Assembly: GCF_003024605.1 (NCBI RefSeq)
Contig: NZ_PYJQ01000009.1
Location: 806,001-870,000, forward strand
Direction of reading: 5' to 3'
Length of the DNA: 64,000 bases
From: Rhizobium sp. JAB6
Lineage (GTDB): Bacteria > Pseudomonadota > Alphaproteobacteria > Rhizobiales > Rhizobiaceae
A model generated the notes under the pieces. The model saw only the letters and a list, made by a program, of their open reading frames with translations. It ran no database searches and was not told where the DNA came from. The position numbers and the translations under genes were made by a program. Shown piece by piece: positions 34,789 to 43,933 of this stretch. Position 1 is the first letter of the stretch; every line of letters begins with the position of its first letter.

Positions 34789-35412
34789 TCAAGCGGACGT
34801 TGCTAGCGATTGCGTCCTCACGCCCGTCGAGATCAGCAAAGCGTTGCGTTCGGCGTCAGGCATGGCGCGCACCCGTCGCCTCACCGTGAGTCGGATCGCA
34901 GCAAATCCGGCCAGCATCAGCACCACTTTGCTGCCGATGCCGAAGGCCGTCATCACGACCGCCCATGTGGATAGATCAAAGGCGATCGCAACGAAAGCAT
35001 TGAGCGCAGCAGACACGAACATCAGGCCAGCCCAGGCGAAGCCAACATAGGTGGCGACGTCCGATGCGACCGACCGCGCGATGGCCGGCAGATACCGATT
35101 CATCCAACCGCGCTTGAGCATCACGACGCCGACAATCGAATAGATGACGCTCGGCTTGAACAGCACGAAGCGTGGATCATCCGTCAACAGTGTTGCCGCG
35201 CCGGCGGCAATGACCAGAAAAAGGCTCAGCCACTCCATAGCGTCGATAGGCTTGCCTCGAATGAACTGAATTCCGATTTGGAGAAGACCAAGCATGATCG
35301 CCAAGCATGCCGACAGGGTCGCATTATGCGTCAATGACAGCAAAACGACGAAAAACAGGCTGGAGGCCAGGTCGGCAAGCAGCAGCCTTGCTGCATCGAA
35401 AAAGCTTCTCAC
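34789..35412 (-). CDS. YciB/IspZ-like inner-membrane protein
   Basis: 207 residues with about five membrane helices. The pattern matches the intracellular septation protein A family: LADLASSLFFVVLL, LLQIGIQFIRGKPIDAMEWLSL, FKPSVIYSIVGVVML and W-M-N-R-Y. YciB is an inner-membrane protein linked to envelope and division functions in enterobacteria. Rhizobia usually carry a closer YciB elsewhere, so this may be a divergent member. Convergent with the P-loop NTPase gene (2-nt gap). Confidence 0.78.
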   Translation of the reverse strand: MRSFFDAARLLLADLASSLFFVVLLSLTHNATLSACLAIMLGLLQIGIQFIRGKPIDAMEWLSLFLVIAAGAATLLTDDPRFVLFKPSVIYSIVGVVMLKRGWMNRYLPAIARSVASDVATYVGFAWAGLMFVSAALNAFVAIAFDLSTWAVVMTAFGIGSKVVLMLAGFAAIRLTVRRRVRAMPDAERNALLISTGVRTQSLATSA

Positions 35413-35502
35413 CGCACCTGGCCCTCATTGCGACGCTAGCAAAGGTTCATAAAGCCCCAGACCACCATTATCAAGGAGATAGCCCGTAATCACCTTCTCC
35501 AG

Positions 35503-37953
35503 TCACCCCTTGATCTGTACCATCTGCGGATCATAAAGCGGCTTCAGCGACACCTGGCATGGCACGCGGCTCTGCGCGACATCAAGCTCATAGCGCCCCG
35601 AAAGCACGAAATCCTCCGTCACGCCGCCGGGATCGCGGACATAGCCGTAGCCGATCGCCTTGCCGATCGTGTAGCCGTAGCCGCCGCTCGACAGCCAGCC
35701 CACACGCTGGCCGTCGCGATAGATCGTCTCGCGGCCGAGCAACACGGTTTCGGGATCGTCGGGCACGAAGCAGGCAAGCATCTTCTTCACGCCGGACGCC
35801 AGCTGCCGCTCGATCGCCTCCCTGCCGCGAAATGCAATATCCTTTTTCGTCTTCACCGCCCAGGCAAGCCCGGCTTCGACAGGCGTGTGATCCGGCCCGA
35901 TATCCGAGCCCCAGGCGCGATAGCCCTTTTCCAGCCGGCAGCTTTCGATGGCGCGATAGCCGGCATTGATAAGGCCGTGCTCGCGGCCGGCGGCCATCAG
36001 GACGTCATAGACGGTGGCCGCATATTCCACCGGCACATGCAGCTCATAGCCGAGTTCGCCGACATAGGTGATGCGCAGCGCCCGGACAGGACAGCCGGCG
36101 ATACCGACGGTGCGAACCTTGCCGAAGGGAAATGCGGCGTTGGAAACGTCCGCCGAGGTCACGGCCTGCAATATCTCCCGCGACTTCGGCCCCATCAGCG
36201 ACAGGACCGAGTAGGCCGAGGTCACGTCCACCAATTCGGCATGCATTTCCGGCGGGATATTGCGGGCGATCCAGTCGAAGTCATGGGTCGCGAAGCCCGT
36301 GCCGGTGGTGATGTAAAACTCGTTCTCGGCAATGCGGGCGACCGTGACATCGCATTCGATGCCACCACGGTCGTTGAGCATCTGGGTGTAAGTCAGGGCG
36401 CCGACAGGCTTGGCGACGTCGTTGGAAGCGATCCAGGATATCGCCGCCTCGGCATCCCTGCCCTTCAGCACGAATTTGGCAAAGGAGGTCTGGTCGAAAA
36501 TGACGGCCGCCTCGCGCACCGCCTTATGTTCCCGGCCGACGGCGTAGAACCAGTTCTGCCGTCCATAGGTGTACTCGTCCTTCGGCTCCTCGCCGGCAAA
36601 GAGATCGGCAAACCAGTTCGGCCGCTCCCATCCGAGTTTTTCGCCGAAGCAGGCTCCCTGCGCCTTCAGGCGATCATAGAGCGGCGACTTGCGGCAGGGC
36701 CGGCCGCTGGAATGCTCCTCGAACGGCCAGGCCATGGTATAGTGCTTGCCATAGGCTTCCAGCGTCCGCGTGCGCACCCAGTCGGTGTCGAAATGCGGGC
36801 GACCGAAGCGCCTGATATCGACAGGCCAGAGATCGTAGGGCGGCTCGCCCTTGGCAACCCATTCGGCAAGCGCCATACCGGCCCCGCCCGCCGAGGCGAT
36901 GCCGAAGGCATTGAAGCCGGCGCCGACGAAGAAATTCCTCAGCTCCGGCGCCTCGCCGAGAATGAAATTGCCATCGGGGGTAAAACTCTCCGGCCCGCAC
37001 AGCAGCTGCTTGATGCCGGCCGTCTGCAGCGCGGGCACACGCACCAGCGCCTGCTCCATGATCTGCTCGAAATGATCGAAATTGCTGTCGAGCAGCGTGT
37101 AGTGGAAATCCTTCGGAATGCCGTCGAGCGCCCAGGGGATGGGATTGGGCTCATAGCCGCCCATGACCAGCCCGCCGACCTCTTCCTTGTAATAGGTCAG
37201 CCGGTCCGGATCGCGCAATGTCGGCAGGTTGGAGGGCACGCCGAAGGATTCGGTGATGAGATATTGATGCTCGACCGAGACGAGCGGCACGTTAACGCCG
37301 AAGCGGCTTGCAAATGTCCGTGTCCATTGTCCCGCACAGACGACGACGCGCTCGCATTCGATGCGGCCTTTCTCGGTGATGACAGCGCGGATCCGGCCCT
37401 TGTCGATTTCCAGATCGAGAACCTCGGTATCCTCGAAGATCGAGACACCGCTCATGCGGGCGCCCTTCGCCAGTGCCTGCGTGATATCCGAGGGATTGGC
37501 CTGCCCGTCGGTCGGCAGGAAGGCGGCACCGACGAGATCGTCGACATCCATCAGCGGCCAGAGATCCCGCGCCTCCTGCGGCGTCAAAAGATACATCTGC
37601 AGGCCGAAGGATTGCGCCGTCGTCGCCTGCCGCTTCACCTCCGTCCAGCGTTCCTCATTGCAGGCAAGGCGCAGGCCGCCATTCATCTTCCAGCCGGTGG
37701 CAAGCCCCGTCTCCGCTTCGAGTTTCTTGTAGAGATCGACGGAATAGCCGAGCATCTGCGTGATATTGGCGCTGGTGCGCAGCTGGCCGACAAGTCCGGC
37801 GGCATGGAACGTGGTGCCCGAGGTCAGCTTCTTGCGCTCCAGCAACACGGTATCGGTAAAGCCGAGTTTACCGAGATGGTAAGCGGTCGAGCAGCCGATA
37901 ATGCCGCCGCCGATGACGACGGTCTTTGCGGTAGCAGGCAGTTCCTTCATCAT
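35503..37953 (-). CDS. Dimethylglycine dehydrogenase-like FAD/GcvT oxidoreductase
   Basis: 816 residues, full length for the family. FAD fold near residue 12 (VVIGGGIIGCSTAYHL); the FAD-attachment-type SGTTFHAAGLVGQLR; DAO middle region; C-terminal GcvT part from about 425 (GRQNWFYAVGREHKAVRE ... IESCRLEKGYRAWGSD). It is a paralogue of the gene at 1-2397, but the flavin-site surroundings differ (FHAAGLV against WHAAGGM), so the substrate may be another N-methyl compound. It is 6 nt downstream of a choline-kinase-like gene, linking the pair to choline or betaine-type compounds. Confidence 0.92.
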   Translation of the reverse strand: MMKELPATAKTVVIGGGIIGCSTAYHLGKLGFTDTVLLERKKLTSGTTFHAAGLVGQLRTSANITQMLGYSVDLYKKLEAETGLATGWKMNGGLRLACNEERWTEVKRQATTAQSFGLQMYLLTPQEARDLWPLMDVDDLVGAAFLPTDGQANPSDITQALAKGARMSGVSIFEDTEVLDLEIDKGRIRAVITEKGRIECERVVVCAGQWTRTFASRFGVNVPLVSVEHQYLITESFGVPSNLPTLRDPDRLTYYKEEVGGLVMGGYEPNPIPWALDGIPKDFHYTLLDSNFDHFEQIMEQALVRVPALQTAGIKQLLCGPESFTPDGNFILGEAPELRNFFVGAGFNAFGIASAGGAGMALAEWVAKGEPPYDLWPVDIRRFGRPHFDTDWVRTRTLEAYGKHYTMAWPFEEHSSGRPCRKSPLYDRLKAQGACFGEKLGWERPNWFADLFAGEEPKDEYTYGRQNWFYAVGREHKAVREAAVIFDQTSFAKFVLKGRDAEAAISWIASNDVAKPVGALTYTQMLNDRGGIECDVTVARIAENEFYITTGTGFATHDFDWIARNIPPEMHAELVDVTSAYSVLSLMGPKSREILQAVTSADVSNAAFPFGKVRTVGIAGCPVRALRITYVGELGYELHVPVEYAATVYDVLMAAGREHGLINAGYRAIESCRLEKGYRAWGSDIGPDHTPVEAGLAWAVKTKKDIAFRGREAIERQLASGVKKMLACFVPDDPETVLLGRETIYRDGQRVGWLSSGGYGYTIGKAIGYGYVRDPGGVTEDFVLSGRYELDVAQSRVPCQVSLKPLYDPQMVQIKG

Positions 37954-37959
37954 CTCACC

Positions 37960-38838
37960 TCAAGAATTGCGAAAATCCTGCCAGGCGCTTTCGAAGCGCC
38001 TGAGATTTTGAGCTGTATAGGAAGAATAATCGAATTCGATGTCGGAATGGATTTCCGAAACCATGCTCCACATCGTCTCACGCAGCAGTGAAGCGCATTT
38101 CATCGCCCGATAGCGCCGACGCAGACCGTCGCCAATGGGAGCTTCATAATAAGCCTCCAGCATCGCCTCTTCCTGCGCTTCCGAGAATTCATTGTTGGAG
38201 GCAAGGCCACCAAGATCGAAAAGCGGCGTGTTGAAACCGGCATAATCCCAATCGATCAGCCAGAGCCGTTTGCCGTCATCGAGGAAATTCGCCGCCAGCA
38301 GATCATTGTGGCCGAAGGCGATTTCGAAAGGTCCGGCTGCGCGCTCCAGCCGCTCGGCAATATCCAGAAAGGAAGTCAGCCGCGGCTCGTGGCGACTATC
38401 GCCGTCCTTTAGAAGAGCCGCATAGTCCCGGACCACATGAAAGACCCAGAAGATGGCCGCCGGTCCGCGAAAATGCCGGGCGACGTCCCGATGACAGGAC
38501 CGGACAAGCGGCACGACCCGGCTCATCACGGATGGATTTCTTATATCATCGGCGGACAGCGGTTTTGCATCGATATAATCCAGCACCAGTATGCCGGGCT
38601 CGTGGTGAACGACTGCAGGCGAAAGACCGGCGGCATGTGCAGCCCTGCTTGCCGCCACCTCGTTTGTGCGGCTGATGTGGTGAACGGGAATGTCCGATCC
38701 GAGCCGCACGACGAAGCGACGACCGTCATTACCGACCAGATAGTTGCGATTGGTAATGCCGCCGACAAGCGGTTCGATGTCGATCGGCCCGTTCCAGATG
38801 CTGAGAGAATGTATCCAGTCTTCCGCCGTCGCAGTCAT
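37960..38838 (-). CDS. Choline/aminoglycoside-kinase-like phosphotransferase
   Basis: 292-residue eukaryotic-kinase-like phosphotransferase of the APH/choline-kinase group. Brenner-type motif GHNDLLAANFL (catalytic Asp and Asn) near residue 186 and the metal motif LIDWDYAGFN near 204. GGITNRNYLVG near the start matches choline or LicA kinases. The ATG at 38838 follows GGAGGGGGAATG-type purines; an earlier in-frame methionine adds nine residues. 6-nt gap to the oxidoreductase, divergent from the DeoR gene. Together they suggest uptake-and-use or modification of a choline-like compound. Confidence 0.88.
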   Translation of the reverse strand: MTATAEDWIHSLSIWNGPIDIEPLVGGITNRNYLVGNDGRRFVVRLGSDIPVHHISRTNEVAASRAAHAAGLSPAVVHHEPGILVLDYIDAKPLSADDIRNPSVMSRVVPLVRSCHRDVARHFRGPAAIFWVFHVVRDYAALLKDGDSRHEPRLTSFLDIAERLERAAGPFEIAFGHNDLLAANFLDDGKRLWLIDWDYAGFNTPLFDLGGLASNNEFSEAQEEAMLEAYYEAPIGDGLRRRYRAMKCASLLRETMWSMVSEIHSDIEFDYSSYTAQNLRRFESAWQDFRNS

Positions 38839-39148
38839 TCCCCCTCCGGTCCTGCTGCTGAGCATCCTTCGGATCTGAAAAGTTCCTCACAAACGCAATG
38901 CTGTCAAGATGCGACCCACAAAATGAAACGAATGTTTGGCTTTTTGTTGGAATCGAGGAGCCAACTCCCATCGGATGACTATGGATATTCTGAAGACTGC
39001 GCTTCACCATAGGTGAGATTTGCCATAAAAAACTCAGGCGCGAGGCAACCGGACAAAGGTTGCGCGCATTATGGCCCCTGCGGCAACCGAACTAGCCGGT
39101 CGGAGGCCCGAAAATTTGGGATCGATACCCACAACAGGATCAGGAATC
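38839..39148. promoter_or_regulatory. Divergent region between the kinase-like gene and the DeoR regulator
   Basis: 310 nt without a gene. It must hold both promoters. The stretch 38920-39010 is the most AT-rich part. I could not find a clear palindromic DeoR site by eye. Confidence 0.45.
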
Positions 39149-39958
39149 ATGCCGGGCACATCCCAGCCACCGCTGCACTCCAACCATCGCGAGCGCGAGA
39201 TTCTGGAAGAGCTGCGCCTTGCCGGCGGCGCAAGCCGCATACAATTCCTGGCCGAACGGCTCGGCGTCTCCGAAGAAACCATCCGCCGCAATATCCGCAG
39301 CCTTGAGGCCAACGGGCTCGTGACCAAGGTGCATGGCGGGGTCCACATCAAGGATTCGATGATCGAGCCGCCGCTGCATCTGCGGATGAACGAGAATGCG
39401 GAAGCCAAGCGGATGATCGCCGCCTCGGTCGCCGCGATGATCGAAGATGGCGATGCGCTCTTCCTTGACGTCGGTTCGACTACCGCCTTCATCGCCGCGG
39501 CCCTGCAGAAACATCAGAATCTCTTCGTCGTCACCAATGCCGTCGCCGTTGCCCATGCGCTTGCCACACGCAACGGCAACCGCGTCTTCTTTGCGGGCGG
39601 AGAACTGCGCGGTCACGATGGCGGCACCTTCGGCATGGAAGCGGCCAATTTCCTGCGCCGCTTCAATGTGCGCCACGCGATTCTTTCGGTCGGTGCCATC
39701 AACGCTGCCTCGGGCTTCATGCTGCACGATCTGGAAGAAGCGGAATATTCGCGGGAAGCGGCCGGCCGCGCCGAAAACTGCATCATCGTTGCCGATAGTG
39801 CCAAGTTCGGCCGCAGTGCGCCGATCGTTTTGAATGAGCCGGAAAATTTCAACGTTCTGGTGACGGACGAACAACCGCCGGCAGACATTCGCGCCATGCT
39901 GGAGCGCAACGAGATCGAGCTCATTATCGCCAACCGGCAACGGGTAGAGCGGCGATAA
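39149..39958 (+). CDS. DeoR-family transcriptional regulator
   Basis: 269 residues. N-terminal helix-turn-helix (about 14-70): REREILEELRLAGGASRIQFLAERLGVSEETIRRNI with the DeoR signature. The C-terminal sugar-phosphate-isomerase-like sensor has the family landmarks DGDALFLDVGSTT and IIVADSAKFGRSAP. Such regulators usually repress a neighbouring catabolic operon; the divergent kinase-oxidoreductase pair is the natural target. ATG at 39149. Confidence 0.92.
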   Translation: MPGTSQPPLHSNHREREILEELRLAGGASRIQFLAERLGVSEETIRRNIRSLEANGLVTKVHGGVHIKDSMIEPPLHLRMNENAEAKRMIAASVAAMIEDGDALFLDVGSTTAFIAAALQKHQNLFVVTNAVAVAHALATRNGNRVFFAGGELRGHDGGTFGMEAANFLRRFNVRHAILSVGAINAASGFMLHDLEEAEYSREAAGRAENCIIVADSAKFGRSAPIVLNEPENFNVLVTDEQPPADIRAMLERNEIELIIANRQRVERR

Positions 39959-39973
39959 CAGGTTCGCCGTTAT

Positions 39974-40855
39974 TCAGCCCTTGCACATCGCCTCCAGCGT
40001 CTGGGCGGCCTTGCTCGCATGCCGTTCCTTGTGGCGCAGCAGTCGGAAACTGCGGGCGGGGAGGTCGAAGGTGGCCTGAACCAGCAGCCCCTGTCCGAGA
40101 TAAGCTCTTGCCGCGGCACTGGAAATGGCGGCAGCGCTTTGCCCCGCGCAGACTGCGGAGAGCACTGCCTCATTGGAAGGAAGGACCAGCGTCACGTCGA
40201 GATCGCGCGGCGAAGCGCCAAGCCTGGCAACCGCATTCTCGAATTCGGAACGCGTACCCGACCCCTCCTCCCGCATCACCCAGGATGTTCCGCTTGCGAG
40301 CTCGGCGGCGGTGAGGTTACGTCCGTCCGCCCAGGGATGGCGCGGCGGGACGACGATGACAAGCGCATCCTGCGCAACGATCCTCATCGACAGCGCCGGC
40401 GCATCCACCTCACCCTCGATGAAACCCAGTTCGGCCGCACCGTCGATAACCGCCTCGGTGACGGTGCGGGTATTGCCGATCGTGAGATCCAGCTCGATGC
40501 CGGGATAATCGCGGCGAAACCGCATCAGCAAGGGTGGCAGCCAATAGCTGGCGATGGTCTGGCTTGCACAGAGGCTGAGCCGGCCGCGCTGCAATCCGCC
40601 GAGTTCGGACAGCATGAGTTCCGCCGAGCGTACGCGCGCGAGCGTCGCCCTCGCTTCTCCGAGGAAGGATCGGCCCGTCTCTGTCAGCTCGATCCGTCGG
40701 CCGACGCGATGAAACAGCTCCACGCCGTAATAAGCCTCAAGGTTTTTGATCGCCGAACTGACGGCGGAAGGCGTCAGGTTGATGGCTTCCGCGGCATTGG
40801 TCAGATGTTCTCGTTCGGCAACGGCGACGAAAATTGCGAGCTGTTCGAAGGTCAT
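39974..40855 (-). CDS. LysR-family regulator (YeiE/CbbR-like)
   Basis: 293-residue LysR protein. Winged helix at 1-60 (TFEQLAIFVAVAEREHLTNAAEAINLTPSAVSSAIKNLE split by the usual turn), effector domain 90-290 (LSLCASQTIASYWLPPLL, GFIEGEVDAPAL). It is divergent from the YeiH-like transporter gene, the typical pair in which the regulator controls the transporter. The only 115-nt intergenic region holds a clear inverted repeat. ATG at 40855. Confidence 0.92.
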   Translation of the reverse strand: MTFEQLAIFVAVAEREHLTNAAEAINLTPSAVSSAIKNLEAYYGVELFHRVGRRIELTETGRSFLGEARATLARVRSAELMLSELGGLQRGRLSLCASQTIASYWLPPLLMRFRRDYPGIELDLTIGNTRTVTEAVIDGAAELGFIEGEVDAPALSMRIVAQDALVIVVPPRHPWADGRNLTAAELASGTSWVMREEGSGTRSEFENAVARLGASPRDLDVTLVLPSNEAVLSAVCAGQSAAAISSAAARAYLGQGLLVQATFDLPARSFRLLRHKERHASKAAQTLEAMCKG

Positions 40856-40860
40856 GGGAA

Positions 40861-40883
40861 ATCATTCTAATTTATCGAATGAT
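40861..40883. promoter_or_regulatory. Likely LysR operator between the regulator and yeiH
   Basis: Inverted repeat ATCATTC-N9-GAATGAT, containing a T-N11-A core as expected for LysR sites. It begins 5 nt before the regulator start codon, so binding would also autorepress the regulator. Confidence 0.65.
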
Positions 40884-40970
40884 ACATAGGATAATATTCG
40901 ATGGATGTCGACATCGGCAGATGAGACTTTCCAACCGTTAGGAATCATCAGAAACGAATGACGGCACGCG

Positions 40971-41993
40971 ATGTCTCTGGCTCAACGCACAAACGAAATT
41001 CTCCCCGGCCTCGCGCTCAGCTCGGCGATAGCGCTTCTGGCCTACGCCGCCGAACACGTGGAAACCGGTCTTCTCGGCGGGCGGTGGATCGAAAGCCTGG
41101 TGCTTGCCATCGCCCTTGGGATTGTCGTCTGCACGATCAAGCCGCTAAAGCCGGCCATGAAGCCGGGCATCGATTTCAGTGCCAAACTCCTTCTGGAAAT
41201 CGCCATTGTCCTTCTCGGCGCCTCCATCAGCCTTTCGGCGATCCGCGGCGCCGGTATCTGGCTGATCGCCGGCATCGCCATCGTCGTCGTGCTGTCGATC
41301 GCCGTCACCTATTTCATCGGCCGGGCGCTTGACCTGCCGCCGAAGCTTGCAACGTTGATCGCCTGCGGCAACTCGATCTGCGGCAATTCCGCCATCGTCG
41401 CCGTGGCGCCGGTGATCGAGGCTGACTCGCAGGAGATCGCCGCCGCGCTGGCCTTCACCGCCGTGCTCGGCATTGCCGCCGTATTTCTGCTGCCGCTTTT
41501 TTATTTCCACTTCGGCATGAGCGCGCCGCAATACGGAACTCTCGCCGGACTGACGGTCTATGCCGTGCCGCAGGTGTTGGCGGCGACCGCCCCTGTCGGC
41601 CTGCTCGCCGTCCAGACCGGCACGCTCGTCAAGCTGGTGCGCGTTCTGATGCTGGGCCCGGTCATCTTTCTGCTCGGCATCCTCACCAAGACCGAGACGA
41701 CAGCGCCGGACGATCGCCACGGCGATCATCATTCGCTGGTCCCCTGGTTCATCTGCGGCTTTCTAGGACTTATGGCACTTCGCTCGTTCGGGCTCATTCC
41801 CGATGCATTGGTGGCGCCTATGCAAACGGTTTCCGGCGTTCTCACCGTCATCGCCATGGCGGCTCTCGGCCTGTCGGTGAACATCCGCTCCGTCGCCCAT
41901 GCCGGCGGCAGGGTGATCGCGGCAGCGACGCTATCGCTTTTGGCGCTTGGCGCCATCAGCTACGCTCTGATCATCGCCCTGCAGATCCAATAG
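40971..41993 (+). CDS. YeiH-family putative sulfate exporter
   Basis: 340-residue inner-membrane protein of the UPF0324/YeiH family with about ten helices. Family landmarks: GIDFSAKLLLEIAIVLLGASISL, IACGNSICGNSAIVAVAPVI (conserved CGNS repeat), and GFLGLMALRSFGLIP. The family is annotated as putative sulfate exporters; in enterobacteria YeiH is controlled by the LysR protein YeiE next door, matching the divergent gene here. A role in sulfite or cysteine stress is an inference. Confidence 0.9.
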   Translation: MSLAQRTNEILPGLALSSAIALLAYAAEHVETGLLGGRWIESLVLAIALGIVVCTIKPLKPAMKPGIDFSAKLLLEIAIVLLGASISLSAIRGAGIWLIAGIAIVVVLSIAVTYFIGRALDLPPKLATLIACGNSICGNSAIVAVAPVIEADSQEIAAALAFTAVLGIAAVFLLPLFYFHFGMSAPQYGTLAGLTVYAVPQVLAATAPVGLLAVQTGTLVKLVRVLMLGPVIFLLGILTKTETTAPDDRHGDHHSLVPWFICGFLGLMALRSFGLIPDALVAPMQTVSGVLTVIAMAALGLSVNIRSVAHAGGRVIAAATLSLLALGAISYALIIALQIQ

Positions 41994-42019
41994 CATGGAA
42001 CCCAACCATCGGCCGAGGA

Positions 42020-43828
42020 TCAGCTCCGGCTCGGTGGTTCGGCAGATTTCAGCAAAGCCGCGGTCTCGCTTTCGCAAGAAGGATAGCCGATGGCATAGCC
42101 CTGAAGCTCATCGCAGCCGACCTCGGCCAGAACGCGCGCATGATCCTCGGTCTCCACCCCTTCGGCGACCACCTCGACATTCAATGCGCGGGCGATTTCA
42201 ACGATCGAGCCGACAAGGCGACGCTGCTCCTCGGACACTGTTACGGCGGTCACCAGCTGCCGGTCTATCTTCAGCCGCTTCGGCTTCAGCTTGACGAGCC
42301 CGATCAACGAAGCATGACCCGAGCCGAAGTCGTCGATCTCGATATCGATCCCCATCGCCTTGATACCAGCGATATTGGCAAGCACCACCTCGTCCGGCTC
42401 ATCCAGAAAGATGGTCTCCACCAGTTCGAAGGCGATGGCGCCACGCGGTATTCTGAGCGCACGCAATCCATCGATCAGATCTGGATCGGCAAGGCGGCGG
42501 CCGGAGATGTTGACCGCGATGCGGGGCGGCGAAAGTCCCCGCGAAGCCCAGGCCGCCCGATCCGCCAACGCGCGCTTCAACACCGCCGCGTCGATCTCCG
42601 GTGTGACTCCATATTCATCGGCGACCTTGAGGAAGGCAACGGGACTGAGCAACCCCCTTACCGGGTGGCGCCAGCGCGCCAGCGCCTCCAGTCCGACGAT
42701 GCGGCGGGTCTGCGCATTCACTTGAATCTGATAGAAGGGTTCGATCTGCCGCAGCATCGGCGCCAATCGCAACTCGTCGGCCAGACGTCGCTCGGCATGC
42801 AGGTCGGACTGGAGCTGCGGCGTGAAAAACTCCACGCGGTTGCGGCCGAGTTTCTTGGCCTGAAAAAGGGCGACGTCGGATTCCGCCAGAAGATTGCCGG
42901 TGCCGCTCGTCTCGCCTACCGCCACGCCGATGGATGCGCCGATCTTCAGCATCTCGTTGCCGAAACGCACTTCCCGGCGCAAGCGCGATAAAATATCGTC
43001 GGCGATCGCCTGGAGCCTTTCGATACTGCCGATATTGACCAGCACCGCCACGAATTCGTCGCCGCCGATCCGGGCAACGACGTCATTGGGGGTGATCGCT
43101 CCTGAAATGCGCGCAGCCGCGCTTTGCAGCGTGGCATCGCCGGCCGCATGGCCCCATTTGTCGTTGATCTCCTTGAATCCATCGAGATCGATATGGAGTA
43201 TCGCCAAGGTTGCGACAGAGGCGTCGTTGCGCAGCTCGGCCAGACGGCGGTCGAAATAGCGGCGGTTCGGAAGACCCGTAAGATAATCGTGATCGGCGGC
43301 ATGCTCTATTCGCGCGCGACTATGCTCCAACGCAACGGCACGCGCTTCGGCGATAGCCTTTTGATCGGACAGCTCCCGATTGAGCTGAACGTCGGCAGTG
43401 ACGTCCCACTCCGCGCCGATGAAGGAAGGCGCCCCCTTGGCATCTTCATAGTAATGCGCGCGCGAACGCAGATGGCGCACCTCGCCTCCCGGCAGGATGA
43501 TGCGGAACTGGGAGTTATAGAAACCCTTCCTGGCCAGCGCGGTATCGAAGTCTTGGATGGCCCTTTCGACATCCTGCGGATGCAAGGCGTTCATCCAGAC
43601 GTCCGACGAGACCCGGCGCTCTTGGAGTCCGGTCCCGTAGAGCTTGTGCATCCGCTGGTCCCAGAGCAGTTCCTGCTCGTTGACATTATGCTGCCAAACG
43701 CCGATTTGAGATGCCTCCAGCGCCAGCTCCAGCCTTCTTAAAAGGTCCTGGAACTCTTCTTCGCTTCGCCCTGATGTCGTCCCTGCCAAAGAGCTCCACC
43801 CCCTTCGGAAACTGAAGAGACTAGCCAA
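42020..43828 (-). CDS. PAS-GGDEF-EAL cyclic-di-GMP signalling protein
   Basis: 602 residues without membrane helices. An N-terminal PAS domain (about 30-150), a GGDEF domain with intact IGGDEF at 254-259, and an EAL domain with EAL at 381-383, the metal and catalytic segments NISGRR, ELVET, IDDFGSGH, LKIDRQ and EGVET. Both cyclase and phosphodiesterase motifs look active. The inhibitory RxxD site before GGDEF is absent (TPND), so product inhibition is unlikely. The end QGYAIGYP is typical. The gene stands alone; the PAS ligand is unknown. Confidence 0.94.
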   Translation of the reverse strand: MASLFSFRRGWSSLAGTTSGRSEEEFQDLLRRLELALEASQIGVWQHNVNEQELLWDQRMHKLYGTGLQERRVSSDVWMNALHPQDVERAIQDFDTALARKGFYNSQFRIILPGGEVRHLRSRAHYYEDAKGAPSFIGAEWDVTADVQLNRELSDQKAIAEARAVALEHSRARIEHAADHDYLTGLPNRRYFDRRLAELRNDASVATLAILHIDLDGFKEINDKWGHAAGDATLQSAAARISGAITPNDVVARIGGDEFVAVLVNIGSIERLQAIADDILSRLRREVRFGNEMLKIGASIGVAVGETSGTGNLLAESDVALFQAKKLGRNRVEFFTPQLQSDLHAERRLADELRLAPMLRQIEPFYQIQVNAQTRRIVGLEALARWRHPVRGLLSPVAFLKVADEYGVTPEIDAAVLKRALADRAAWASRGLSPPRIAVNISGRRLADPDLIDGLRALRIPRGAIAFELVETIFLDEPDEVVLANIAGIKAMGIDIEIDDFGSGHASLIGLVKLKPKRLKIDRQLVTAVTVSEEQRRLVGSIVEIARALNVEVVAEGVETEDHARVLAEVGCDELQGYAIGYPSCESETAALLKSAEPPSRS

Positions 43829-43933
43829 CCGCAGCCAATGATAGTTGCACTACTCCCTTTCGCGAACTTTAATGGCTATGCAAGCTACCCAAATTAACAG
43901 CAGCGCCCCCAATCCCTGCGCCCGCCATGCCTG

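Noticed and set aside
35887-38091. 734-codon open frame on the plus strand
   Set aside because: Antisense to the second dimethylglycine-dehydrogenase-like gene; no family pattern.
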